A stretch of DNA of 64,000 bases, taken from positions 2,031,501 to 2,095,500 of the forward strand of contig JAVTVX010000031.1 in NCBI GenBank assembly GCA_033439265.1. The letters are read 5' to 3'. Positions 11,965-24,535 of this stretch are shown in pieces. Within the stretch, counting starts at the first letter, position 1, and each line of letters opens with the position of its first letter. Both the position numbers and the translations under genes were made by a program. The notes below the pieces were generated by a model. It was not told the origin of the DNA. It did no database searches and was given only the letters and a program-made list of their open reading frames with translations. Source of the DNA: Dillenia suffruticosa (Eukaryota; Streptophyta; Magnoliopsida; Dilleniales; Dilleniaceae).

Positions 11965-12175
11965 TGTGTGTGCAGAAGTTCGAATTACGCCAGGGGCAAA
12001 GTGGGGGCATTTTCTAGGAATTAAGTGAGGGCGGATGGGTGCTGGAGCGGGCATGTGGGCGGGTGCTGGTTTAAGTGGGTGGTCAGGCTTGGATGGTGGG
12101 TGGGCGGGTACGTGAAGGTGGGAGCGCATGCAGGGGCGTGAGCTTGTCTTGGTGGGGGCCGTCCAGGCGTCGGGC
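11965..12175. other. G-rich island inside the CACTA element
   Basis: About 210 bases are strongly G-rich on the + strand (GGGCGGG, GGTGGG and GGGCAT words) in an otherwise AT-rich element. The boundary is sharp, especially on the right, where subterminal repeats resume. A minus-strand frame (11,962-12,207) gives a Pro/His-rich product without a recognisable domain. It could be a captured host fragment, since CACTA elements are known to transduplicate genes, or an expanded minisatellite. Confidence 0.45.
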
Positions 12176-12179
12176 ATAT

Positions 12180-12530
12180 TGAATTTAGCGACGAATTTGA
12201 AATCCATTACTAAATTAGCGATAGACTTTTTTTTGTCGCTAAATTAGCGACGGATTTAATGACAAATAATTATTTATTACTAATTTAACGACGGATTTTT
12301 GCGACAAAAAATAATCCGTTACTCAATTTAGCGACGAATTTTAGATTTATAGTAATGAATTTTTTCCATCGCTAATTTAGCGATGGATACGGATTTTAGC
12401 AAAAAAAATTATCTATCGTTAAATTTAGCGACAGATTTCTAATTTCCGTCGCTAAATTTTTGTGACGCGTTATTAGTGACGAAAAGTTTTTCATTGTTAA
12501 ATCCGTCAATAAATTTGTGACTAAAAGCGT
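12180..12530. repeat. right subterminal repeat array of the CACTA element
   Basis: Overlapping TTAGCGACGGATTT and CGTCGCTAAATT words form the mirror image of the left array, mostly in the GACGGAT variant. Confidence 0.85.
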
Positions 12531-12547
12531 GTTTTTTTGTAGTGGTG

Positions 12548-13098
12548 TGCTAGAGTACAAGGGCACTATAGGCACGATTGTAGGTACACCGGATAATGGA
12601 CACACAAGGACATGCACAAGGGTCTGCAAGCATGCATTAGAGCTACTAGTGCAAGGTAGGGGATCCTTGGCACCAAGTCTGGGTGATTATGTTAAGATTA
12701 AAAGCGGTTGCATGTAGTTATGTAAATTGTTAAGGACAGTTCTCATTGGTTGTATTGGAAGAAAAACTAGCATATTGGGACTCTTGGGGAGCAAAAGGGG
12801 CACTTGGCATGTTTGAGAGTAATTCTAGGAAAGTTTGACTAAAGACACTTAGTTCCATAAGACAAGACAAGAAAGAGTCAGCACGCCTGAAAGAAGATAA
12901 GTGGCAAGTAAAGTAAGCAAAAAGCACGCAAATAGACAAATGTTGGCATTTGGACAAGGACACCTATGCAGATAAATCCAGACATCAATGTTTAACTCAT
13001 GACTTACGATTGGAACTAAAGACCATGAGAGAATACTCATCTTGTGGGCGGTTATGGGGGTTAATCCACTATTGGAAAGTCTGCATAAAGGCTTTTAT
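12548..13098. other. old repeat DNA hosting both CACTA elements, left part
   Basis: Removing the CACTA at 10,061-12,544 joins this stretch to the GC-richer repeat on its left. Removing the large CACTA at 13,099-39,385 joins it to 39,386 onward. The combined sequence has no gene; its end near 39,600 has an AATAAAGG polyadenylation-like word. It may be the LTR of a degraded retroelement, but terminal TG/CA boundaries and a primer site were not found. Confidence 0.4.
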
Positions 13099-14191
13099 TA
13101 CTACAAAAAATAAGATTTTTTTTTAACGGTCCTTTCCTAACATTTAATATTTAGTCACAAAAGTTTTTTTTTTCCTGACATATATCATCAAAACATTGAA
13201 AAATTAAAATTTCCTAACATTTAAGAGGAAAAAAAAGCGAGAAAAAATAATTGCCATGAAAATTAGAACCGACATAAACCTTTCCCCCCATTTAAGTAGA
13301 AATATCAGGAAAGATTAAAAACATATGCCAACGTTTTTTATTAAAAACATTGGCATGTTCCGAACGTTTTCAAGTAAAACATCGAGAATGTCTTCTAAAA
13401 AGTCCCTAGTCCCTCTCTTGTTTCCTCTTTTCTATTTCTCTTTTTCCACTCTCACTTTCTGCAATCGCTGTTGCCACTGATGGTCAAGCTCGTTGGCCCA
13501 CCAGACATTGTCATTCTGCCTAGCAGTCAAAGGAAGTTGTTGGGAGGTAGGTTCTACCGCGAAGACCATCTTTTACCAAAGATAAATCTACTCTTTTTCC
13601 ACGTCACTAGGTCAACTTCCGTCGACGATAAGTTCCTCTAATTTCTGCAATGATTGATAGATATATTACTATTTTTAGATACCCATACATGATTAGGATT
13701 TAAGATAGGAATAATTAGGGTAAAATTATGATGAAAATCTGACAAAATTAGGGTAAAATTAAGTTTAAATTAAGTATTGTTCATTTTTTATAATATAATT
13801 AGGGACAAAATTAGAATAAAATTAAGGTTTAGTGTAAAATTAGAATTTGTTTATTTTTATTAATAAAAGTAAATACTTATGTAAAAGTAACTCCCATGTA
13901 TACCCAATTAAAAATTATTAACAATTATTAATAATTTTATATGCAATGCATATAATACATGTGTAAATTATTAACAAGCTTTAACTATTTTTATATGTAT
14001 ATAAATTATTACTTTTAATATATTACTTTTAATACAAATAAAAACTAATAACAATTATTAACATATATTATTTTTATATATAATGCATATAAATTATTAA
14101 CAATTTTTAAAAGTAATGCATTTAAAAGATAATACTAACAATTATTGTTAATAAATTATATAAATATGTTATATACATGAGTAAATTTCAT
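13099..14191. other. left arm of the large CACTA
   Basis: 13,130-13,390 contains subterminal words (CCTAACATTTAA, CATTTAAG, AACATTGGCATG). From 13,390 to 13,640 the sequence is pyrimidine-rich and of balanced composition, resembling a 5' leader. The remainder to 14,191 is AT-rich without open frames. Confidence 0.55.
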
Positions 14192-15474
14192 TGATATGCG
14201 ATTTGATATCATGATTTTGAACAAATATACCATGATCGAATGTTATGTGTTGTGCAAGATAGTATCGTTCTTACGAGAATATTTTGTACGACTAATTATA
14301 AATTACCCTATCTAAATTAAACCAATCAAATTACGATTATAAAAATATTAAAATCACGAAAATATTAAATGACTAGAATCAATGAATAAAAATCCTAAAA
14401 TATAAAGTTCATCTATTTTCAATCTTTCACATAGTCAAATCTTTTCAATTCCTTTAAGTTGAGTGACAAAAGAGTTATTATTGATGATAATAGATTTTTC
14501 TATATTAGATTCATCTGATGATCATGTAATGAACCTTAATTTGATTTTCGAAAACTGAATGGTCATATATTTTAATTAAATCGAATTGTTTTAAATTCCG
14601 TAGAATATCTATAATTTAAGATTTTTCCTAAAACTTCACACACAGAATTAATCACTCGTCAATCTCATAATTCTATGTAAATTTTATTGTATTGAACTAA
14701 TCTCTTGTAATTATATTGATCATACATGTATTGAATCTCAAATCATTAAAATGTAGGGACCTATACATTTGTAATGTTAAGATCAATAATAAAATCTTAT
14801 CAAATAATAATCATGCCAATAAATTTTTAAGGGAAAAGAAATAAATTCAAACCATATTATTAATAAAAAAAGAGAATTTATCGAATTCTAATAACAAAAG
14901 AAATTAACTAGAAATAACATAGAAAATCAAGAAAATAAAATCCTAAAATTTGTGTGCAGAAAGGAATCTCTGGTGTGTTGGGGATGCCTCCTATTTATAG
15001 ATCTAAAACCCTAAATCAACAAGAATCCATGAGTTTCTAAGAAATTTAGGTTTTTCACTTTGACTTGGAAACTTGAGATGATAAACATTATCTTGCTTTT
15101 CCATGATTTGAAAACTTTATACTTATCTTGATTTCAGCATTGCATCAACTTCTTTCTAATTTCCATTCAAGATATCTTATGGCGTGAAACTTCTAGACTT
15201 TTCACAAGATTTATAAGTCTTGAAGTTTAGTTTTGAACGCAACAAGAATCACATCAATCGAACACCGGAGCAAAAAATTATACTCAAAATATTAACAACT
15301 ATCTGCACAATCTGAATTTCTTTAAATAATCCTAATATTATCTAAAAACAAAAGCCACAAATTTAATTAATGCAATATCATGAAATAAAGTCTAAAACAA
15401 TTCTAAAATTCATAAATAAAGACTGAAATAATATAAAATTATATAATTCAAGGGTATAAAAATTATTGCTATTA
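14192..15474 (-). repeat. gypsy 3' LTR
   Basis: This is the left copy of the long terminal repeat. It aligns from TGATATGCGATTTGATATCA at its left edge to GTATAAAAATTATTGCTATTA at its right edge with the copy at 31,215-32,493. Its outermost base pair at the right edge is TA rather than CA, a point mutation. Confidence 0.85.
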
Positions 15475-17134
15475 AATACTCTTACACTTAAATATTTGCT
15501 TATTCTCAAGCAAGATAAATAACAAAAACAATTTATTTTTCTTTTCAAAACCAATTCAAATTTATAAGATTCTAACCATGTATATAACAAGCTTGAATTG
15601 GTATTACAATCAAGACAACTAATATTTCGTAGTATTCAGTATTAGAACAATTTTAACATCTCCAACAGTCTCATTAAAATAAAAAACAATGCAACATCAT
15701 CCATCCTCACAATTAGCTCATTCAAAAGAATAAAGAAAACTAAAATTCAACAACTTAATATACTTAATTTTATGAAAGAGTATGTATATCACTCAAATCA
15801 ATATAATAAAATGGTATTACTATAAATTTGTTAATATATCAAATTTCTACCACTTAAATATATAAAATCTATACACCAATTAAAAGATTTTTTATTTGGT
15901 TGTAACGAAATTAAGGTTAAGGATAGTATAAATAGACACAAATGTTAGATTAAAAATTCACAAAAAATACTCAGATATCAAAATATGACATTATGTACAT
16001 CAAAATAAAGAAAATACTAAAAAAATGCAAACTTTCACAATTTCTAATCCCCAAAAACATATAATATAACTTCATCTCTGAATATTTAATATAATATATT
16101 ACTTCTCCAAACAAAGAATATATAATGAAAGTCCAATTAAATAATAAACAAACTCAAGAATGAAAAATGATTTTTATCATTTTTTTCTTTCTCCTCTTTT
16201 TTTATTCAACCAACACTTTTTTTTTTAATTTTTTTTTTCTAACCAACACTATCTCTTTTCTTTTCGGTTTTTTTTTCATCACTTTTTTTTGATAACTCAA
16301 CATGATAATATCTAAAAACATATATAAAACTCTAACATATAAAAAAAAACATAATACTTAAAATCATAATGTCATGTTATCAATTAGAAATATATTAGTG
16401 AACTCGAGTTCAAAATCTGAAATTAGAAAAATAAGTTATGAGGTAAATTATATAGGTAATTTTTGAAAGAAAATGGTCTAAACTCAAATGAGTTAACTAA
16501 ACGATATAAAATGTTAGGAATAGTATTTTTTGAAATCCAAAAGGCATAAACCAATGTGTTTTAATCATTTTGGCATATAAAAATAAAAAATATGGTATCA
16601 AAATATATAACAAACCAAATTCTAGAATGATCAAATCGTGTGTCATATACACTCAACAAGAAAAAAGATAAAGCAAGAAATTACTCTTTAAGACTTATTC
16701 CTCAGGTAAAATTGGTATCAAATTTTATATATCTAATTTTCAAATTAATCATAAAAGATGAATAGTTAATCATATACTAAATAACTATTAATACCAATCA
16801 TTTTTCATACAATTCAATTCAAATCAAGTAACACACAAGGAGTAGATTAATCGAAAAAATTTTGTTAGTACGAAAAAAATTCAGAAAAACATAAAAAATT
16901 CAAATTTTTTATTTTTTTTTCAAATCAAAATATGCAAAATCAAAAAATCTGCCTATACTCCTCTACACTAAAACTAAAGATTGTTCACAATATGCAAAAA
17001 AAAAATAAAGGTAATAAAATAAACAAAAGAAAATAGAAAACTCCCATAATAAAGCAGATAAATTTGCAACTTCTTCTTTAACAACTTCTATCGCCCTCAT
17101 AAATCTTCACACTATACTCATTTAACGCATAATA
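15475..17134. other. noncoding 3' region of the gypsy element
   Basis: AT-rich sequence with T-runs near 16,170-16,290 and no sustained frame on either strand. It lies between the end of protease similarity and the 3' LTR. In a complete element several kilobases of pol would stand here. Confidence 0.5.
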
Positions 17135-19394
17135 TCACGACTTTGTTATTTTCTTATAAATTTGCACATCCTCATATGTCTCATTATGTCCTTCTTCCAA
17201 CTCATTTAGCTGCAGCATCTTTTGCTTACCTGCATCAAAATTTCTTTTTGGTTGAAATTCAATTAGATTCACACTCAAACTAGTACATGTATCAATAGAC
17301 TCATTGTCTAGGAAGTCATAATTTACATGCAATGAATTAATAATTCAATTTTCAATAGAATCACCAGAATAAAAGACATTAAGTTTATGATTATGTTCAA
17401 TAATCTTATCAATACAATTCACTTTAAAAACATTTTTTTTATCAAAATTTCTCTTGTAATGAAAAATATTGAACTCAATTTTTTTATTATTAACTCGCAA
17501 AATTAACTTTTCAGCATAAACATTTATCAGAGCTCGTGTAGTAGCAAGAAAATGTCGATCTAAAATCAAAGAAACACCTCTTATCATCATCATCCATATC
17601 CAAGATAACAAAATCAAGAAGAAAAATAAATTTATCAATTCTAACCATTATATTCTCAATAATACCTCTCAGATACTTTATACTTTTATTGGCCAATTAT
17701 AAGAAAATATTAATAGGTCGACATTCCTTTAACCGTAATTTAGAAAATATGGAATAGGGCATGATATTTACACTAGCATCAAAATCACATAAAATATATA
17801 TAAAAAAATCAATTTAGTCAATAGTGCAAGGAATAGAAAAACTCTCTATATTCTTGACTTTTGGTGGTAGCATCTTTTGCAAAATTGCAGAACACTCCTC
17901 CATAAACTTAACCATCAAAACCTTATCCAATTTTCTCTTATTGGTAATCACATCCTTGAGAAATCCCCTATAACTACGCATTTGTCTCATGGCATCCAAA
18001 AGAAGAATATTAATGTGTAATTTCTTAAAAATTTTTAAAATTTTTTCAAATTCTGCATTTGCACGTAAAAAACTTCCCCATTTTGAATCCGTAGTCTTGA
18101 CCTTCTCATTTGTAGGTTGTTAGATTTCTTCATTTTCCTCTTGTTTTTCCTATTCATCATTGGACTGAATTGCTACCTCCTACAATTCTTTTCTGCCCCT
18201 AAATGAGATTACGTTTGCTTACTGTACTTGCCTTCTGAGATTCTTCTCAGTGTCACTTGGCAGTCTATCTGGTACATGAAAATGAAAGGTATTGATCAAT
18301 TTTATTCTCAAAATTTTCAAACCTTTCATTTGTTGTCGTCATCAAACTCTCAATCTTTTCATTTGTCACTGTTGTCAAATGTTCAATCACGGTCTCCCAT
18401 GATGCCTTGTTCTCCATTGGTTGTGGATTCCCTGAATTAAGTTTAGTAAATACACTCTCTATGGTATTCATTGACTCAATGAAAAGTTGGGATGGTTCCT
18501 CCACTCAGAATTATATGTGTTGGAGTAAGGATTATTCAGTGGCCTGCCCAAATTTGAAAGAAAATTTTCTCAATGTACCTATGGGCACTCAGAAAACACA
18601 TGAGTCGAGTCTCCACATGCTTCACAAAAATAAAACTGATTAGTCACAACATTGATTTGATTAGTTTTCATGGTATTAATCAATTAATCAATTTTTGCTT
18701 TAATCTTGGAAAAGCTATCGACCTTAGCACACCAGTTCTTTGTTTAGGAATCTCATGCTCATTAGACCAATCATACTATTTAGAGGCCATACTATCAAGT
18801 AATGTAGATGTTTCATGATAAGATTTACTCATAATATAGTTCCAACAATAGCATCAATAGTAATTTTGATAGAATGTAAAAGAACACCATAAAAAGTTTG
18901 TAAAATTAACCTATCAGGTATACCATGATATAGGTATTTCCTAATTAAATTTTTAAAATGCTCAAACATTATATAAAGACTCACCTGCAAATCGTCTAAA
19001 ATTAGTAATATCATTACATAGTTTAGCTATCTTACCATGTGGAAAATACTTAACTAAGAATACTTGAGACAAGTTCTCCCAATTTGTAAAATGATTAGTA
19101 GAAAATGAGTTAAATTATACCTTTTCATTTCCCCTAAGAGAGAAAGGAAACAGTTTTAAGCTTATCCATTAGGGCTAACTCCATTCAATTTGATTGTATC
19201 ACTAGTCTCCAGAAAGTTCTTCAAATGACTATTTAGATCTTCAAAAGTCTCTTCGCCAAATTGATCTGGTTGCACCATGCCAATAAGACTAAGTTTTAGT
19301 TCACAATTATTCGCTTCTATTGTAGGTTATGCAATACTAGTCTAAATATCTTGAAATCTAGGCATCGAATACTCTCTCACAACTTTGTTGTTTT
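17135..19394 (-). pseudogene. gypsy gag-protease, broken
   Basis: Read on the minus strand from 19,394 downwards, the conceptual translation follows the retrotransposon Gag domain typical of Athila elements: a capsid segment with NWENLSQVFLVKYFPHGK, then FRRFAGESLYN. It then follows the linker and protease region: FKKLHINILLLDAM, EECSAILQKMLPPKVK, SFSIPCTID. The active-site segment near 17,755-17,800 reads CDFDASVNIMPYSIFSKL where the family has D-L-G-A-S, so the glycine after the catalytic Asp is replaced. SIKYLRGIIENIMVRIDKF and a ValAsn-rich tail end near 17,135. Frameshifts and stops separate the pieces (18,504-18,265, 17,999-17,814, 17,696-17,511, 17,332-17,135). It is non-functional. 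Confidence 0.85.
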
Positions 19395-19399
19395 GAGTT

Positions 19400-21274
19400 T
19401 ATTGAGAATGCTATATTTTGATGATGATAAAAGAAATTTAAAAGAAATAAAGATGGACTTAAATATATCATAAGGAATAGATTCTGAAAAAGCAAAGTTC
19501 TGCAAAATATGTCGACCTGTCTTCTTCTTGTCGATCAATCCATATAGGTCCACCAATTTTAAGAGTCATGTCGACCAATTTTAAATTCCATCATGAACAT
19601 GTTGACTTGTCAATAATCCATGTCAACCTGAATAAATCAAACAATACTATTTGTCTAAGTAAGATTTTGTCGACAACCCTGAAAATATGTTAATCTGACA
19701 TAATCACTTAGACACCTTATCAACCTGAATGAAATCTTCTCAACTTGTCTTATATGTCGACCTGAATAGAACTGTATGTTGACCTGTTGACATCAGGTAG
19801 ACCAATTTAAAGTATTAGGTCCATTAATTTAAGTCTTGGGTCGACCCATTAATACATACGTCGACAAAGAACCCTTACAAAAACATAAAGAATGTCGACA
19901 TGTCCGATTACTTGTCGACCTGCTTTATCCTTTCCTAAGAATCACATGACGACATATATGTTGACATCAGGAATAGGACTGTTTTGACCCTGATGATAAA
20001 ATATGTCAACCTACCTTGATATGTCAACCAATTCAAATATGTCTTGTCCACCAACTTATTTCAAAATAGGTTCATGTCGACATGAAATCTCTGATATGCC
20101 GACAAAGGTTTTTGGTTCCTAATTTATACATGTCGATATATAATTAAAATCATATTGACACACCAAACTATGTCGACAAATTTAAACACACTTGTCCATC
20201 AATTTATTTTAGAACAGAACCTGGTCAACCTAAGTTTTTACCACGTAGACATTCCCTTAGCATAGAAAAGGTAAAAGAGTCAACACAGCACTATTCAATT
20301 CAATTGGAATATAAAATTGGTCCACCCGTCAACACAAATTGGTCAACAAAGCAAACTGGTCGACCTGTGACACTACCATATCGACCTGACCAAGAAAATC
20401 CATAACACAAAATTTTGAATCTTGGTCAAAGTGTGAATTAAACTTGTCGACCTGAAATTGTTAAAATTTAAATTTCAAAATCAGTATGAACACAATGGTC
20501 ATCTCTATCTAATTAATTTGTCTATTTCCCTTTCTATCAAATACCAACATTTAAATGCAATAAGATTGTCTTCTATTGGTTAAAAGAAAAGTGCCGCTAG
20601 AAGGAAAATGAAGATTCAACGTGAAATAAAGAACAGTTATAGAACATTAATTATTGAACATTTATGAGCAGCGTTCGACTTCAACAACCACAACAGCTTT
20701 CTTCAACATTGCTATAAATACTAGAGAGATGATAAATGAAACAGTTAATGCTCTATTGATGATCTGAACCACCATGAAGTTATTGCATTACTACTCTGTT
20801 TTAATATTTATACACTTTGCTTTTACATTAATTTTATCCTTTGTAAGTGTAACTACCTGCAAGAGCCAAGTTTGTCTAATTCGAGAATTTTAGCCTCACA
20901 TCTTAGACCTCTCCTTCTTACTTGTACTAGTTTTTAAAATATCAATAAGTATGTCACGATCTTGGGTTTAGAGAGAGAGGAAACCAATTTGTGTAAGATT
21001 GAGAAATTAGTGTTTGAGAGAAATACTATAAAGGTCTAACTTGAATATGTAATCAAGTTTGTACAGTGAATTGATAGTGAAAACTCCAGGGAGAGATTGG
21101 GAGTGGACGTATACTAAATTTGGTGGAACCACTATAAAAACTTTTATCTGTTCTTTATTTTTCTTTTTAAACCACCAAATACTATTTCTATCATTTTCAT
21201 TTTAAAATACTTAAATAGTCAAAAATTTTCAAAATATCTCTATTCAACTATTCATTCCTTATAGTTGAATAACA
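19400..21274 (+). repeat. copia 5' LTR
   Basis: It begins TATTGAGAATGCT (the 3' copy begins TGTTGAAAATGCT) and ends GTTGAATAACA just before the primer site. Its first kilobase contains at least ten exact GTCGAC words and many one-base variants (GTTGAC, GTCAAC). A TATAAATA word stands near 20,712 in the segment conserved in both LTRs and may be the promoter box. Confidence 0.92.
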
Positions 21275-21276
21275 AT

Positions 21277-21287
21277 TGGTATCAGAG
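21277..21287 (+). other. copia primer-binding site
   Basis: TGGTATCAGAG, the usual plant copia site complementary to the 3' end of initiator tRNA-Met, begins three bases after the 5' LTR. Confidence 0.92.
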
Positions 21288-21331
21288 TAGGTGTGTTGGT
21301 AAAAAGCCTAACAGCTTTAACATCGATCCAA

Positions 21332-23062
21332 ATGGCCATAAATGGAGACAATGTATTGGTTGAAGTATGCTTAACAAATCATGTACCCTTCTTCAATTGA
21401 AGCAACTTTAGTTATTGGAAATAGAAGATGCATAATTTAATCATTGCACAAGATTTAAATGCCTAGGAAATTATTGAAGAATGTGTTGGATTTCCAACTA
21501 AAGAGGCTGATGGTGTACGTATACCAGTTAAGTTGAAAAACATAACAACTAAGTAGAAGAAGGCCTATCAAGCCAATTGCAAGATTATAAATCTCATTCA
21601 TCTTACCCTGAGTGTCAACGAATATAATCGAGCCTCTTCATACATCATAGCGAAAGAAATCTGGGAAAAACTCGAACCTACCTCAAAGGTACCGATCAAG
21701 TTTGCAAGAGCAAGATTAGATTACTGAAACAAGAGAACGAAGCCTTCAAGATAAAGGAATGAGATTCCATCAGTGAAATGATGAAAAGATTTAATAAAGT
21801 GACGAATAAATTGAGGTTGCTTGGAAAATGAATTCTACAAGAAGACATGGTAGACAAGATTCTCAAAAGTATTCCAAAGTTATAGGAACCTAAAGTCACT
21901 GCAATAGAAAAATTGAAAAATCTTGAAACCTTAACTATGGACAAACTCGTGGGCTCACGGATAACTCACGAAATGAAGTTAAACGTGAAGAAACTAGGAA
22001 AAGAAGAAAAAGGAAAAGGAGTAGCTCTCAAAATCGATAATGATGAGAGTTCCTCAAATTTTGAAGATGAAGATGAAGAAAATGAAGTGTTGCTAGCCAG
22101 AAGATTCAAGAGATTTATGATACGAAGGAGAAACAAAAGTAAATCAAATTTCAGAAGACCAGAAAAGAAAGAGGAAATCAAATACTATGAATGCAAGAAA
22201 TTGGGACATATAAAAGCCAAAAGACGGTTGATAAGAAAGATAAGAAAGAAAGAAAGGAGAAGAAAAAGAAGAAAGCTCTTGATACCTTCAGTGATGAAAA
22301 CTGTAGTTCAAGTGAAGATGAATCCATAGAGGAACAAGCGAATTGTGCTTCATGGCCTTTGAAGAGTCCTCTGACAATGAGGTAGACTTTACTTCTTACT
22401 CTCCTACTCTAATTCTGATGAAAATGATTTTTCTATTGCCAAACTATATGAAATATTTTTAAAATCACTTAGAAATCAAAGAGGTTAAAATTCAAAAAAA
22501 TTGTTAAAGAAAAACATGTCTAAAACTTTGAAAGAATTAGAAAACTCCAAAATAGAAGCTGATGAACTAAGAAAAAAATACTCATATAGAATTAAGAATC
22601 ACTGAACTTAGAAAAGAGTTAAAGAATGAAAAGAGCAAATGCCTATAATTGCAAAATGAAATAGAGCATATTAAAATTGAAAACAATCACATGGATGACA
22701 ATGAAATTCTGAAAAAAGAGATGATTGAACAAAAAGAGAAAAATATTAGACAAACCAACATTCTAATGAAATCCATACAAGATCAAGAAAAACTAGATGT
22801 AATTCTAGGAGCTCAGAGAGCAGTCTTTGATAAAGTTTGATTATTATTTAATCCAACTCAGATCCAGAAAAAACCGTATAAGTTTTTTGCACCTAGTTCA
22901 AAAGCTTTTAAACAACAAATGTGCAACACATGTATGAAACTTAGACATAAGTTAGACAACTGTAAACTAAAAAAAAAACCTTCAATCATGGTAAAGAGTA
23001 TAAGGTTTAATGATCTTGAATGTACCTACTGCCTAAAAAATGGACACTGAGTTTATGTCTGC
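21332..23062 (+). pseudogene. copia gag, broken
   Basis: Translation in shifting frames begins MAINGDNVLVEV at 21,332 and continues through a copia-type Gag segment (KKAYQANCKIINLIHLTLS, AKEIWEKLE). A long Lys/Glu-rich charged region at 21,913-22,329 ends in a degraded zinc knuckle: YYECKKLGHIKA, where the first Cys is replaced. A charged, coiled-coil-like stretch follows (22,649-22,837). A second CX2CX4HX4C-like motif, CTYCLKNGH-VYVC, lies at about 23,020-23,062 with an internal stop. The large gag with two knuckle-like motifs fits SIRE-type elements. Stops are numerous, so no functional capsid protein could be made. Confidence 0.8.
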
Positions 23063-23199
23063 TAGTTCAAAAATTCTTCGGCAGTGAATATGAAATGTGT
23101 ACTTAAAAATTAAATCAGAACTAACTCAGTTGGATCTAAGAAAATATGGGTACCAAATACAAAAGTGTAATTGAATCTCCTTTCAAGTATGTCTGAAAT

Positions 23200-24380
23200 C
23201 AAGGGAATCTCCTAACGAGTCAGTTTAGTGCATAGATAGTGGTTGTTCAAGGTATATAACTGGAGATGTTTCCAAATTCTCCTCGATCGAGAAGAAAAAA
23301 GGAGACAAGGTAGTCTTTGGAGACAACTCCAAATGAAAGATCATCAGAATAGGCAATATTGGAAGTAAATCCACTGACACTCAAATTCAAAATAATTTTC
23401 TTATTTTTAGACTTAAATTCAGTTTACTGAGTGTCAGTCAATTGTCTGATAAAAGTTTTAGAATTATATTTGATTCAGATCTTTGTTCTATTATTGATAA
23501 AGGTTCTGATTGCATTAAATTCATTGGCCTTTGAAGAGGAAATATTTACATGATTGATCTAGACTAGTTGGAAACACAAAATGAATTATGTTTAGTTGCA
23601 ATGAGTAAAAACAATTCCTGACTGTGGCACAAAAGTTTAGAACACACAAACACAGACACTATATCAAAGTTAGTTAGGAAAGATATTGTAAAAGGTTTCC
23701 CAAAATTAAAATTTGGAAAAGATAGATTGTATGAGATATGTATAAAGGAAAACAAATCAAAACTTATTTTAAACCCAAAAACATAGTATCTATGAGTAGA
23801 TCTCTAGAACTTTTACACATAAATTTGTTTGGACCAGCTAAGAATCAAATTTTAGGAGGAAAAAATTATGGGTTTGTGATCATCGATGACTTCTTTGGAT
23901 ACACTTGGGTGTTATTCTTAGCCAAGAAAGAAGAAGCCAGTGATCTTCATTAAACTATACAAAAAAATACAAAATGTTCAATTAAAAGTATTAAGAGTGA
24001 TCACAGTAAGGAATTTAAAAATAAAACCATGAAAGAAGTTTATGACAATAAATGTATTGATCACAACTTCTCAACCCCTAGGACATCTCAACAAAATGGG
24101 TGGTAGAAAGGAAAAATAGAATTTTACTAGACTTTGTGAGTATAATTTGTCAAAATTCTTTTAGGCAGAAGTAGTGGATACTGATTGCTATATCTTAAAT
24201 AGGGTTCTAATTAGACCTATATTAAAGAAAACTCTCTATGAACTTAACAAAGAAAGGAAACCCAATATAGTCTATTTTAGAGTTTTTGTGCACAAATGTT
24301 GTATTTTGAATAATGGAAAAGAAGTTTTAGGAAAATTTGACGCTAAAAGTGATGAGAGAATATTTTTAGGCTATTCAATA
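23200..24380 (+). pseudogene. copia protease and integrase, broken
   Basis: The aspartic protease motif CIDSGCSRYITG includes DSG at 23,235-23,243. The pre-integrase segment WHKSLEHTNTDTISKL follows near 23,630. The integrase core then starts RSLELLHINLFGP. Copia integrases have H-x-D-L-x-G-P here, so the first catalytic Asp is replaced by Asn (AAT at 23,822-23,824). The next catalytic region (VIIDDFFGYTWVLFLAKKEEASD) is recognisable to 23,950. The C-terminal part includes KVFGxxC-like text and FDAKSDERIFLGYSIVSKTYR to about 24,395. Stops interrupt several points. Similarity then breaks abruptly into foreign filler sequence. Confidence 0.85.
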
Positions 24381-24395
24381 GTGAGTAAGACGTAT

Positions 24396-24535
24396 AGAAA
24401 AGCAGGGGGTTTCATTACGATTTCATGGGGGTTTCATTTTATATAATACTTGATCGATCCTTCTAGACGTACTACTCCTTGCTGCTAGTCCGTGCTTGTT
24501 GTCATGCAGGCAAAAGCAGGGGTTTTGGCCGATTA
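24396..24535. other. filler segment replacing the integrase-RT junction
   Basis: About 130 bases do not match any copia domain. They are bounded by the similar words AAAGCAGGGGGTTT (about 24,399) and AAAGCAGGGGTTTT (about 24,513). The start includes a short tandem GGTTTCATT pattern. In complete elements several hundred bases encode the integrase tail and RT start here, so this looks like a deletion repaired with filler DNA. Confidence 0.55.

Larger units (their letters stand above)
10061..12544. mobile_element. non-autonomous CACTA (En/Spm-type) transposon
   Basis: The element starts CACTACAAAAAAAACGCGC and ends GCGTGTTTTTTTGTAGTG, an imperfect inverted repeat with the diagnostic CACTA terminus. 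It is flanked by a perfect 3-bp target duplication, GTG, at 10,058-10,060 and 12,545-12,547. Inside both ends lie dense subterminal arrays of TTAGCGACGAA/TTCGTCGCTAA words in both orientations (about 10,085-10,650, 10,975-11,330 and 12,180-12,530), as expected for transposase binding sites. The middle is AT-rich noncoding DNA plus a G-rich island. No transposase is encoded, so it would depend on an autonomous relative. Confidence 0.92.

Noticed and set aside
11962..12207. Pro/His-rich minus-strand frame inside the CACTA as a gene
   Set aside because: It is a by-product of the G-rich island. It starts in subterminal repeat DNA and has no recognisable domain.
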